NCBI GenBank assembly: GCA_029204225.1
Contig: CM055106.1
Coordinates: 13,442,539-13,506,538 of the forward strand
DNA: 64,000 nt
Direction of reading: 5' to 3'
DNA from: Diphasiastrum complanatum
Lineage: Eukaryota > Streptophyta > Lycopodiopsida > Lycopodiales > Lycopodiaceae
Positions 10,527-18,360 of this stretch are shown piece by piece (position 1 is the stretch's first letter; every line of letters starts with the position of its first letter). The translations under genes and the position numbers were made by a program. The notes under the pieces are model-generated. The model was not told the origin of the DNA and searched no databases. It saw only the letters and a list, made by a program, of their open reading frames with translations.

Positions 10527-11108
10527 GTGACCATTGGGCCTACCATTCCCATCACAGCTGCCCAGGCCGCCTCACCTCCTCACACCAAAGCAACCTCACC
10601 CAACACACAGTTCTTCATGGATATGTTCGATGATTCCAACCCCCTTGGGGCCATCGAAATCTTAGAAATGCCCCAGAGCCCAGCGCCCTTTGAACCCCAA
10701 TCCCCTGGAAGAGGATTCGGACATATCCATGAATCTACTGTTGGCGTCGAAGATGCCAGTCAACAACCACCCACACAAGGTAGCCCAACCACACTTCGGG
10801 TCGACACAGCTGTAAAGTCACCAAAGCATTTCGACCCCATGGTGCTTGAAGGGTTTGAAGAGGAGGATACTTTTGAAGAAGAAGAGACTGTGGCACCTAT
10901 TCCATGCCTACCAAGGACAGTACCATCAGGTTATCATGCTGCTGCCACCTCCACAACCGTCGATTCTGGTGATGCTCTAGGGTTGGTTTCAATCCTTGGG
11001 CAAGTGATCCAGTCTATGCTAGATAAGAAGAAGGAAATGGACCAGAGGATCTCTGATCTAGAATCCGAAAACACTCTGATCAGCCAGAAAATTGTCCAGC
11101 TGGATTGA
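10527..11108 (+). CDS. Accessory ORF of gypsy-type element, Pro/Ser-rich then coiled coil
   Basis: A 193-codon frame starting MTIGPTIPITAAQAAS. The first two-thirds is rich in Pro, Ser, Thr and acidic residues (for example FEEEDTFEEEETVAPIP). The last 40 residues (LDKKKEMDQRISDLESENTL) have the heptad look of a coiled coil. After the TGA the frame continues as ELKIAK, so the stop may be a later mutation and this ORF and the one at 11248 may once have been one protein. No catalytic motif is visible. It is not pol. Function unknown; a particle-associated or structural role would be a guess. Confidence 0.45.
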   Translation: MTIGPTIPITAAQAASPPHTKATSPNTQFFMDMFDDSNPLGAIEILEMPQSPAPFEPQSPGRGFGHIHESTVGVEDASQQPPTQGSPTTLRVDTAVKSPKHFDPMVLEGFEEEDTFEEEETVAPIPCLPRTVPSGYHAAATSTTVDSGDALGLVSILGQVIQSMLDKKKEMDQRISDLESENTLISQKIVQLD

Positions 11109-11247
11109 GAATTGAAGATAGCCAAAACATGAAGAAAAGACTCAAAGCGAAAAGAAATTGGCCCAACAACAAGCTGATGGCATGGAAACCTACATCAGCT
11201 CCATGTAAAACGCCCTAACAACCGCACAAGATCGGGTAGATAAGGTA

Positions 11248-11775
11248 GTGCAAGATGCCAAGCAACAGGTGGAGCTGCTGAAGGGGCAATTACAGATGGC
11301 CGAACAAGATCGCACACGGCTTCAAGGTGAATTGGATGCGACCACCCTTGAGCATGATGCCTATCTGCAAACGCAAATACCCAATCATTCGGTCACACTG
11401 ACGAAGATTGCATATTTATTCAAGAAAATGGAAACATACAAAGTGGTCCTTCAGGGATTCCAAGGCCGCTTTGATAGGTTCAAAGGAGCAGCTTCAACTG
11501 AGTTGGCAAAGGCAAAAGAGACCATCACCGCCTATGAAAAAGCAACCGCTCAAGTGTTGGAAGCCGGACCACAAATCTCCGTCCTGGTCATGCCGCAATT
11601 CTCCCCTTCGCGCCAAGAAGCTGTACAAATGGATACAGGGATTGATTCAAGCATGGACCAGGAGGGAGCTCCAGATCTAGCAAATCAACCGCCAACCATA
11701 CCGGCAGTACAAGCAGGTCCATCCTCATCAAGGACAAGACATTTCTTCAGAAGGCCCATCAATGTCGAGGACTAA
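11248..11775 (+). CDS. Accessory ORF of gypsy-type element, coiled-coil protein
   Basis: A 175-codon frame starting MQDAKQQVELLKGQLQMAEQ, with long amphipathic heptads to about residue 110, including DRFKGAASTELAKAKETITA. A Ser/Pro-rich tail ends SRTRHFFRRPINVED. The same frame is open upstream of the ATG back to about 11212. It probably continues the coiled coil of the preceding ORF, from which it is separated by two stops. No known enzyme motif; function unknown. Confidence 0.45.
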   Translation: MQDAKQQVELLKGQLQMAEQDRTRLQGELDATTLEHDAYLQTQIPNHSVTLTKIAYLFKKMETYKVVLQGFQGRFDRFKGAASTELAKAKETITAYEKATAQVLEAGPQISVLVMPQFSPSRQEAVQMDTGIDSSMDQEGAPDLANQPPTIPAVQAGPSSSRTRHFFRRPINVED

Positions 11776-12024
11776 ATCCAGACCTTTTTAAAGCAACATC
11801 CGCATGAGTCCTCGCGTGGTGGATGGGTTCTAAAATTTAAGACCTCCGAGATGAAGGCCGGCAAAGAATTGGACAAAATACCTGCACTGGGAGGGCAGCC
11901 GGCATGGAGAATCACGGTTTTTGAGAAAACTCCGGAATCAATTAGGAGTTATGTCGCCAGCCCTTGCCAGTTGCGGGTAGATCCTTATTACGTGCCAATG
12001 TCGTGAAGACATAAATAGAAGGAT

Positions 12025-12516
12025 TTGGGATTGGCTATGGACAAAATCACCATCCATATGCCCAATTGGCCAATCATCCATCAGCCTTACAATTGGAACA
12101 TTTCAGTGGACTTCCACCGTGTCTTACAAGCATATCAGAGAGAGTGTGTCCACTCTCAGGATCCAACGGTGCGACAATCGACAATGTTTGCTAAAGATCT
12201 AACTCCATTGGCGTCAGTGGCAACCAAATGGGACGATTGCCTTCCTACCCTGGCATTCGATCCAAATAAGCCAATGGCCTCAGAGCAAATCAAAGATCAG
12301 CTGTTGATTGTTCGACTGTATTTCTGCGCAGCTATGATGGGAGGCTCTTGGGAATCCCGCTTCACCTCATGGACAACTTTCAAGTGGATTGTCGGAGCCC
12401 ACCATTGTTTCGTGCCACACAACTTGGATTTCAATACTGCACGCCTTGACTTTATGTATAAGGTGCAGTATCATTTAATTAAGATTCGGCGCAAAGCCAG
12501 TAAAAGTCTCCAATAA
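12025..12516 (+). CDS. Accessory ORF of gypsy-type element, unknown function
   Basis: A 163-codon frame with MDKITIHMPNWPIIHQPYNW, SVATKWDDCLPTLAF and MMGGSWESRFTSWTTFKWIV. It is rich in Trp, Met and His, has no signal peptide and no motif I can assign. Upstream in another frame (11780-12005) is further open sequence, so this may be the tail of a longer broken protein. It is the last ORF before the polypurine tract of the element. Confidence 0.4.
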   Translation: MGLAMDKITIHMPNWPIIHQPYNWNISVDFHRVLQAYQRECVHSQDPTVRQSTMFAKDLTPLASVATKWDDCLPTLAFDPNKPMASEQIKDQLLIVRLYFCAAMMGGSWESRFTSWTTFKWIVGAHHCFVPHNLDFNTARLDFMYKVQYHLIKIRRKASKSLQ

Positions 12517-12550
12517 CTGCATATTGCAGGTGTTGTGGGACCGCCACCAG

Positions 12551-12563
12551 TTTTGGTGGGGGA
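12551..12563 (+). other. Polypurine tract of the outer element, cut by the copia insertion
   Basis: TTTTGGTGGGGGA lies just upstream of the copia 5' LTR. On the far side, 17599-17606 reads GGGGATAC before the outer 3' LTR. Removing the copia element and one GGGGA copy gives TTTTGGTGGGGGATAC followed by TGTTGGAG, a normal tract and LTR start. Confidence 0.8.
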
Positions 12564-13218
12564 TGTGAGAGATTTCAACTAGTTTAGTCTAGTTTAGTCA
12601 CATTTTGGTAAATTGTCAATAAGAGGCCAAAACTCATTTAAGACTTAGAGATAAACTTTTTGAAGTTATATTAGTTTAAAATACATTCAATAAACACTTT
12701 TGGAAAGTGTGGGAAAGTTGGTAGTCAAGTTTGCGAGAGATTCAAAATTGAACTTTGGGTACATTGAATCTAGACCCAAAAATAGTAGGGTTTACATTTT
12801 GGAGGGAAAGCCAAGTGGCCAAATAGGGTTTGGAAACTCTATAAAAGGATGTAACTCGTGGAGAGACACATATTCTCTCTTCTCTCTCTCATTTCATCAT
12901 TATACATGGTTCTCTTTGGGTTCTACTAGTCATTGGTGCACTATCTTGGTGTTATCTTGCAATTCTATGTGTAGAATGATCATTCATTGCTATTTTCGGT
13001 TCCACACGTGTGAAATACAGTAGGGTACTGTAATTGTACGGATAGCAAACATATTTTATGTTTTGGCTCATGTTTAATCAATATCTCTTAGAGTTTGCAT
13101 CTCATTTTGTATGTAGATGCTGATTTTTTTTACAATGGCAGGATTGTTGGTTTGCTCCTTATTGTAATCAAAGATTTGGGACATGGATTGGATCTTGAAT
13201 GATCTGAAATCCTTCACA
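12564..13218 (+). repeat. 5' LTR of nested copia element
   Basis: TGTGAGAG to CTTCACA. A TATA box (TATAAAAG, 12840-12847) is followed by a CT-rich stretch near 12870-12895, where transcription would be expected to start. CACACGTGTG near 13002 is a palindromic G-box-like site. Confidence 0.95.
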
Positions 13219-13230
13219 TGGTATCAGAGC
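13219..13230 (+). other. Primer-binding site (initiator Met tRNA type) of nested copia element
   Basis: TGGTATCAGAGC directly abuts the LTR end. It is complementary to the 3' end of plant initiator methionine tRNA, the usual copia primer. Confidence 0.95.
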
Positions 13231-13819
13231 TCTTGTGTTTCAGGTTATAAAAGGATCAGCCATCTTTAGCAAGGATTTGGAGGAGTTACCAATGCTAGAG
13301 CATGCTAGATTGATTTCTACTCAAAATTCAGCATTTTTGCATGTGTAGAATTGATCTTTTGTAGGTCAAAACTCAATATAGGATTATATACTTGATCAAT
13401 TCCGATGTCACACTTGGTTTACTGGATTTAGATGATATTTGGTGCATTAGGAAGGTCTCATTGGAGTCTACAAGAAGATATACCAAGTTTCTAGAAATTG
13501 CATGTAGAATTTGAGATATTCAATTTTTTGTGATTTTGTCAAAACCCTAATTTTGATTGGATCTCTAGTTTGTGAGGTTACTGAACTTCATTTGAGTGTG
13601 TTTCATTCTTAGGAAGTGGCAAGAATCATTAGATTGAGGATAGATCATAGGTTGATCAAGATTTCACTATTCTATGTGTTGATTTTCTAGTTAGAAGTGC
13701 TAGAAAAGATTTGAGAGGTTCCATATCTTTGTAATTTCTTCTTGAGTTCATTTGTTGACATTCAAGAGAGTGCTTTGTGCATTGGAACAGGTTGAAAGAG
13801 AAGATCAGGTCACTTCAAC

Positions 13820-15802
13820 ATGGCTACAAGTGGTGGATTTATGCTGGAGAGCAATGATAGGCTTACCTCAATCAACTATTCTACTTGGAAGGTGAGGATG
13901 GAGTCCTTATTGGAGATGAATGAGTTGATGGAGATTGTTGCAGGTGTGGAGGAGAGGCCTCAAGCACCTCAAGATCAAATGAGGTATGACAAGAGAGCAA
14001 AGAAAGCTCTACACATGATTAAGATGAATGTTACCAATGAACTTCTCAAGGAAGTTGGTAAGTGCACATCATCTTTGGAGGCTTGGGAAGCTTTGAAGAA
14101 GCTTTATGAATCCAAGTCTACATCAAGAGTGCTTACTCTTAGGAGGAAAATCTTTCAAATTTTGCAAAAGAAGGAAGAGAGTACTCATGCTTTTGTTTTG
14201 AGGGTTAAAGCATTCAATGAGGAGTTAGCATGTATTGATGAAAGCATTAAGGAGGAAGAACTTGTTCAAGTTCTACTTAATGGCTTGTTGGATGATCATG
14301 CTAATCTTGTTCAAAGTTTTGCTATTCAAAAGACTTTGCCAAGTATTGTGGATTTGCAAGAGATCTTGGTGAATGAGGAGTATAGGATTCAATGTGTGAT
14401 TGAAGGTATTGGTTCAATTCCTATTTGTCTCTCTACTAATAGGAAAACAAGACTTGATGGTGTTCTTTACATTCTTTCACTTTCAAAGAATTTGCTAAGT
14501 GTTGGTCAAATGATAAAGAAAGGATACATGGTAAAGTTTGGTGGTGATGCTTGTTTCATTACAAAGGAAGAAATCTTGGTTGCTAGGGGCAATAGACAAG
14601 GTAGACTTTTCAAGCTTGATGCTTTTGTTATGGCTAACAAAAAGGATGGAATGGAAAAGGAGATTGGTCTCAACTTTCCAAAGTCACCTTTTAGCATCAA
14701 TAAGATTGGTGGATCTTATGCAAAGTCTAACAAGCTTCCTTATGCTAGATCTAGGTCAAGATCTAATACGCTTCTTGGAGATGTTCATCTTTGTGCTAAC
14801 TTGGCTAATCTTGAGGATAATGATGGTGTTTCAATGGTTCTTCATGGCAAGTGCAAGCATGCAAAAGGTAAGGAAAGAGCTAACTTCATCAATGGAGGTG
14901 GTGAAGGTTCTTCCTTGGAAAAGATTGTTGCTAATGATTTCTTTGATCATATGGAAAAAGATGTTGCTAGGTGCATTCATGAAGGAGGTGGTTCTTCTAC
15001 ATTCTTTTGTGATGAGTCCAAGAAAGTCATTTTTGCAGCAAGTGGAGTCACATTTCTTCATAAAGAAAGTAGATCAAATGGTTCTATCAAGAGACTTGGT
15101 GAGGGAGATAGTCGCAAGTCAAGAAGAAGAGAAGTATGTGAAGAGTTCAAAGTAGGATGTACTTTGAATGATGTCATTGTAAATAATAGTGAGGAAGAAT
15201 CATTATCATATGAGTCATTACCTAAAACATTGAGTAAAAGTTCTTGTTTGAAAAAAGAGAGTACTTCAATCATCCTTATGTTGAAGGTACTAATCATTTT
15301 TTTCATGGCTTCTAATGTTTTTGAGGTTTCTACTTATTATGATGCAATCATTAAGAGGGAGTCTTATGAAGGGAAGAGCAATGAAAGATTGGTTCTTGGG
15401 AAGATCCAAGGCATGGATCTCACATCTCTTCATCAACTCAAAGGATTCTATGATTGTGAACTGATCACTCATGATCAAGATGGCAAAAGGTTGGTTGGAG
15501 AAGACTACATGGAGCAAATCGAGAGGCAATTTCTTCAAGGCAAGGAAGATCTCATTCGTGAGCTTATTGAGGTTTGTTATGGACTCAAGAGGGCTGGATT
15601 TATTAGGTTTGATACTCATCTTCACCTACTCTACTTCATGTTGGATGGAAAGTTTGGAATCTATCTTTTGATTTATGATGGTGACATTGGTGACATTGTT
15701 TTCACTAACCTTTGTGGAAATTCAAGATCAAGCATTGATGAGATCTTGTTGGATCTAGATCATATGTTTGAGATGAGTATTTTCAGAGGTTCAGGTCTTT
15801 GA
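13820..15802 (+). CDS. Copia-derived polyprotein, gag with collapsed pol, 660 codons
   Basis: An uninterrupted ORF starting MATSGGFMLESNDRLTSINY. Residues 1 to about 190 are a copia gag (NYSTWKVRMESLLE, EAWEALKKLYESKSTSRVL). The zinc knuckle and the protease active site are missing. From about 195 the frame goes straight to the pre-integrase region (RLDGVLYILSLSKNLLSVGQ, GRLFKLDAFVMA). The middle is not recognisable. Residues about 540-660 are a shortened RT relic: EDYMEQIERQFLQGKEDL, CYGLKRAGFIRF and YDGD in place of the YVDD catalytic box. The frame is intact although most catalytic motifs are gone, which suggests recent amplification of a defective version or selection on gag. Confidence 0.8.
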   Translation: MATSGGFMLESNDRLTSINYSTWKVRMESLLEMNELMEIVAGVEERPQAPQDQMRYDKRAKKALHMIKMNVTNELLKEVGKCTSSLEAWEALKKLYESKSTSRVLTLRRKIFQILQKKEESTHAFVLRVKAFNEELACIDESIKEEELVQVLLNGLLDDHANLVQSFAIQKTLPSIVDLQEILVNEEYRIQCVIEGIGSIPICLSTNRKTRLDGVLYILSLSKNLLSVGQMIKKGYMVKFGGDACFITKEEILVARGNRQGRLFKLDAFVMANKKDGMEKEIGLNFPKSPFSINKIGGSYAKSNKLPYARSRSRSNTLLGDVHLCANLANLEDNDGVSMVLHGKCKHAKGKERANFINGGGEGSSLEKIVANDFFDHMEKDVARCIHEGGGSSTFFCDESKKVIFAASGVTFLHKESRSNGSIKRLGEGDSRKSRRREVCEEFKVGCTLNDVIVNNSEEESLSYESLPKTLSKSSCLKKESTSIILMLKVLIIFFMASNVFEVSTYYDAIIKRESYEGKSNERLVLGKIQGMDLTSLHQLKGFYDCELITHDQDGKRLVGEDYMEQIERQFLQGKEDLIRELIEVCYGLKRAGFIRFDTHLHLLYFMLDGKFGIYLLIYDGDIGDIVFTNLCGNSRSSIDEILLDLDHMFEMSIFRGSGL

Positions 15803-15833
15803 TATCTTTGATGATCAAGAGAAAGGTAAGCAA

Positions 15834-16559
15834 GTGGAAGTGACACACTTTGCTTTATTTACATGTTTTGAAGAATTTTCTTGTGTAGATGATGCTATGC
15901 AAGTGGATATTGGTTCTTATGTTTTTCATAATGGAAAAGCAAGTAATGGATCTGGAAAACAAATTTTGTTCAATGACTTTGAGGATCAAGAGGAAGATCA
16001 AGAGGTTGGTCTCAAAGGGCTTCAACAACACAAAATGAAAGGTGGCAATTTGGAGCTAGTCAAGAGCATCAAAGGAAGGTTATTTGGCAAAGATGTTATG
16101 GATCTGTTTTTGCAGCTTATTGAAGACTCAAGTAAGGTCAAAGGAGCAGCAAGGAAGTTTTGTTCAAGTTTACTTTACTTGTTCTATCTCATGTTTGAGC
16201 TATTTCATGTGGACGTGTGCAAATTGTCAAGACATGGACAAACTAGCTACATTGTCTTGCAATATCTTATTGTTGGAGTTGTACTAGCATTCTTGGCTGG
16301 TTTTGCTGATGGAAATGAGGCTAATGGAGGCTCATTATATCACTCATCCATGATCAAGTTCTCAAGTGTTGAACTACTTGGTGCCAATACTTGGAGATTG
16401 TCAATTTTTGGTGAATTCATGGTCATTTTCTTGTGTCAAGTAGATCTTGAAGATGGACTAGTGCAACCTACTTGGTTTATGGAGCCATGTGGTGCTGGAT
16501 TTGCATCATTAATGTACTCACCTACTCATGGATTTCCAAGGTTTGATGGTTTCTTGTGA
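15834..16559 (+). CDS. ORF in nested copia element, unknown product
   Basis: A 241-codon frame starting MEVTHFALFTCFEEFSCVDD, 31 bases after the stop of the preceding ORF. Residues about 140-160 (YIVLQYLIVGVVLAFLAGF) form a likely membrane segment. I recognise no integrase, RT or RNase H motif. In a complete copia element this position would hold RT and RNase H, so it is probably scrambled pol or captured sequence. Confidence 0.4.
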   Translation: MEVTHFALFTCFEEFSCVDDAMQVDIGSYVFHNGKASNGSGKQILFNDFEDQEEDQEVGLKGLQQHKMKGGNLELVKSIKGRLFGKDVMDLFLQLIEDSSKVKGAARKFCSSLLYLFYLMFELFHVDVCKLSRHGQTSYIVLQYLIVGVVLAFLAGFADGNEANGGSLYHSSMIKFSSVELLGANTWRLSIFGEFMVIFLCQVDLEDGLVQPTWFMEPCGAGFASLMYSPTHGFPRFDGFL

Positions 16560-16583
16560 CAAGATGGAGATGGAGACTCATTC

Positions 16584-16949
16584 ATGGAGTTTTATGGTGA
16601 AGACATATCAAGAAAGGACAAAGTTGGAGGAGACAAGCAAGCAAATGGTCATCACTCACATTTATTGTTTGGTTGCTGTAATTCTCCAGAGAGTACAAAG
16701 TTTGAAACATGGAGGAATCATTTCATTCACATTCTATTTGGTTCTTCATGTTCTAGTTATATCTTGATGTGCAAAATTGATGTAAGAAATAGTGAAGCAT
16801 CCAATTTGGACACTATTCTCTATATCAATTATGAAAGATACTTTAGAACCTTAGAAAGAAGATCTATACTTAGGATGGAGATCATTCTAAAGTTGGATCA
16901 AAGTTCTATTGTCAAAACTATGCCAAAACTAGTTGAAGAGGGAGTGTGA
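16584..16949 (+). CDS. ORF in nested copia element running into the 3' LTR
   Basis: A 121-codon frame starting MEFYGEDISRKDKVGGDKQA and ending KLVEEGV, with its TGA inside the first bases of the 3' LTR. It covers the polypurine tract. No family recognised. It overlaps a shorter frame at 16528-16767, and which of the two is used, if either, is not clear. Confidence 0.3.
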   Translation: MEFYGEDISRKDKVGGDKQANGHHSHLLFGCCNSPESTKFETWRNHFIHILFGSSCSSYILMCKIDVRNSEASNLDTILYINYERYFRTLERRSILRMEIILKLDQSSIVKTMPKLVEEGV

Positions 16950-17598
16950 GAGATTTCAACTAGTTTAGTCTAGTTTAGTCACATTTTGGTAAATTGTCAA
17001 TAAGAGGCCAAAACTCATTTAAGAATTAGAGATAAACTTTTTGAAGTTATATTAGTCTAAAATAAATTCAATAAACACTTTTGGAAAGTGTGGGAAAGTT
17101 GGTAGTCAAGTTTGGGAGAGATTCAAATTTGAACTTTGGGTACATTGAATCTAGACACAAAAATAGTAGGGTTTACATTCTGGAGGGAAAGCCAAGTGGC
17201 CAAATAGGGTTTGGAAACTCTATAAAAGGATGTAACTCGTGGAGAGACACATCTTCTCTCTTCTCTCTCTCATTTCATCATTATACATGGTTCTCTTTGG
17301 GTTCTACTACTCATTGGTGCACTATCTTGGTGTTATCTTGCAATTCTATGTGTAGAATGATCATTTATTGCTATTTTCGGTTCCACACGTGTGAAATACA
17401 GTAGGGTACTATAATTGTACGGACAGCAAACATATTTTATATTTTGGTTCATGTTTGATCAATATCTCTTAGAGTTTGCATCTCATTTTGTATGTAGATG
17501 CTGATTTTTTTACATTGGCAGGATTGTTGGTTTGCTCCTTATTGTAACCAAAGATTTGGGACATGGATTGGATCTTGAATGATCTGAAATCCTTCACA
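16945..17598 (+). repeat. 3' LTR of nested copia element
   Basis: Matches 12564-13218 almost base for base. TATA box at 17221-17228. Followed by the second copy of the GGGGA target duplication. Confidence 0.95.
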
Positions 17599-17606
17599 GG
17601 GGATAC

Positions 17607-18355
17607 TGTTGGAGGGTTTGCGGATCCCAAGGCCACCCTAATCCTAGTTAATAAGTGAGAGGGATTTGGCACCCTGCGTGTGTAAGTCCAACCCGATGAT
17701 CACATAGTTATTTGATTGATTAGTTAAAAGTTAATAAAGGACTTTAGGCCTTTTTGCGAGACTTTTAATGTCGCAGGGCCTAAATGTCAAGTTAGTGAAT
17801 AAAGTTGGGTTTCTCTCCAATTCTGATGGTTCTCACACTTTTTTAAATTTGAATAAAAAGAGAGGCAAGATTGGACCAATAGGATTCAGAGGCCAGGGTC
17901 CTCCTCTCTACTATAAAAAAAGACCAACTTGAGTTGCTCCTCATGTTCATTTCCTCATTTCAATAAAGCAGATTGGTTCTCTTTAGAAATGGATTGATGA
18001 ATGTCCTTGCTCTTCCTCTCTTTTCCTCCATTTCTCATGCTTTCTTTGGTATTTGCTAATTGTTGGATTTGATCATTATTGGGATTGCTATTTCTTATGC
18101 TTTTTGTGAGAGAGAAAGGGAGAGAAAGAAGAGTAAATTTCTATCATTATTGTGGATTTAGGGTTAATGGAAGTAGGGTCAATGGATGTAGTGTTAATGC
18201 TTAGTGTTAATGGATGTAGTGTTAGATCTTCCATTCATGTTGAAATCTGAACTATACTATCGCTCTCATGAGAACGAACCTCCGCGTGACAACTAACTCC
18301 GTCTCTTTGATGCTAGATTGACTAGATCTTGGATTCAGGTTAGAAACCCACTACA
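17607..18355 (+). repeat. 3' LTR of outer gypsy-type element
   Basis: TGTTGGAGGGTTTG to CCCACTACA, followed by the second TCGAA. Compared with the 5' LTR it lacks a short segment near the end (ACAAGGAAAG) and has an extra TTAATGGATGTAGTG-type duplication near 18180-18225. Confidence 0.95.
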
Positions 18356-18360
18356 TCGAA

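Larger units (their letters stand above)
12564..17598 (+). mobile_element. Ty1/copia-derived LTR retrotransposon, nested
   Basis: LTRs of 655 and 654 bp start TGTGAGAG and end CTTCACA, with a 5-bp terminal inverted repeat (TGTGA/TCACA). The target duplication is GGGGA at 12559-12563 and 17599-17603. The primer-binding site TGGTATCAGAGC follows the 5' LTR directly, and a polypurine tract GAAGAGGGAG (16935-16944) precedes the 3' LTR. By eye the LTRs differ by about 17 substitutions and one T indel, some 97 percent identity. They are closer to each other than the outer LTRs are, as expected for the younger insertion. It encodes gag and fragments of pol in one long ORF, so it is probably non-autonomous. 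Confidence 0.97.
6233..18355 (+). mobile_element. Non-autonomous gypsy-type LTR retrotransposon, split by a nested copia element
   Basis: The two LTRs (6233-6965 and 17607-18355) begin TGTTGGAG and end CACTACA. The flanks carry an exact 5-bp target duplication, TCGAA (6228-6232 and 18356-18360). Internally there is a decayed primer-binding site, a 1.1-kb leader, gag, then a string of ORFs unlike pol. The polypurine tract just before the 3' LTR is split by the copia insertion at 12564-17598. Without that insert the element is about 7.1 kb. I find no protease, RT or integrase, so mobility would depend on a partner element. By eye the LTRs differ at roughly 30 positions plus several indels. Confidence 0.93.

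Noticed and set aside
14538-15155. A 205-codon frame overlapping the copia polyprotein in another frame
   Set aside because: It is a shadow of the 660-codon ORF and has no conserved motif.
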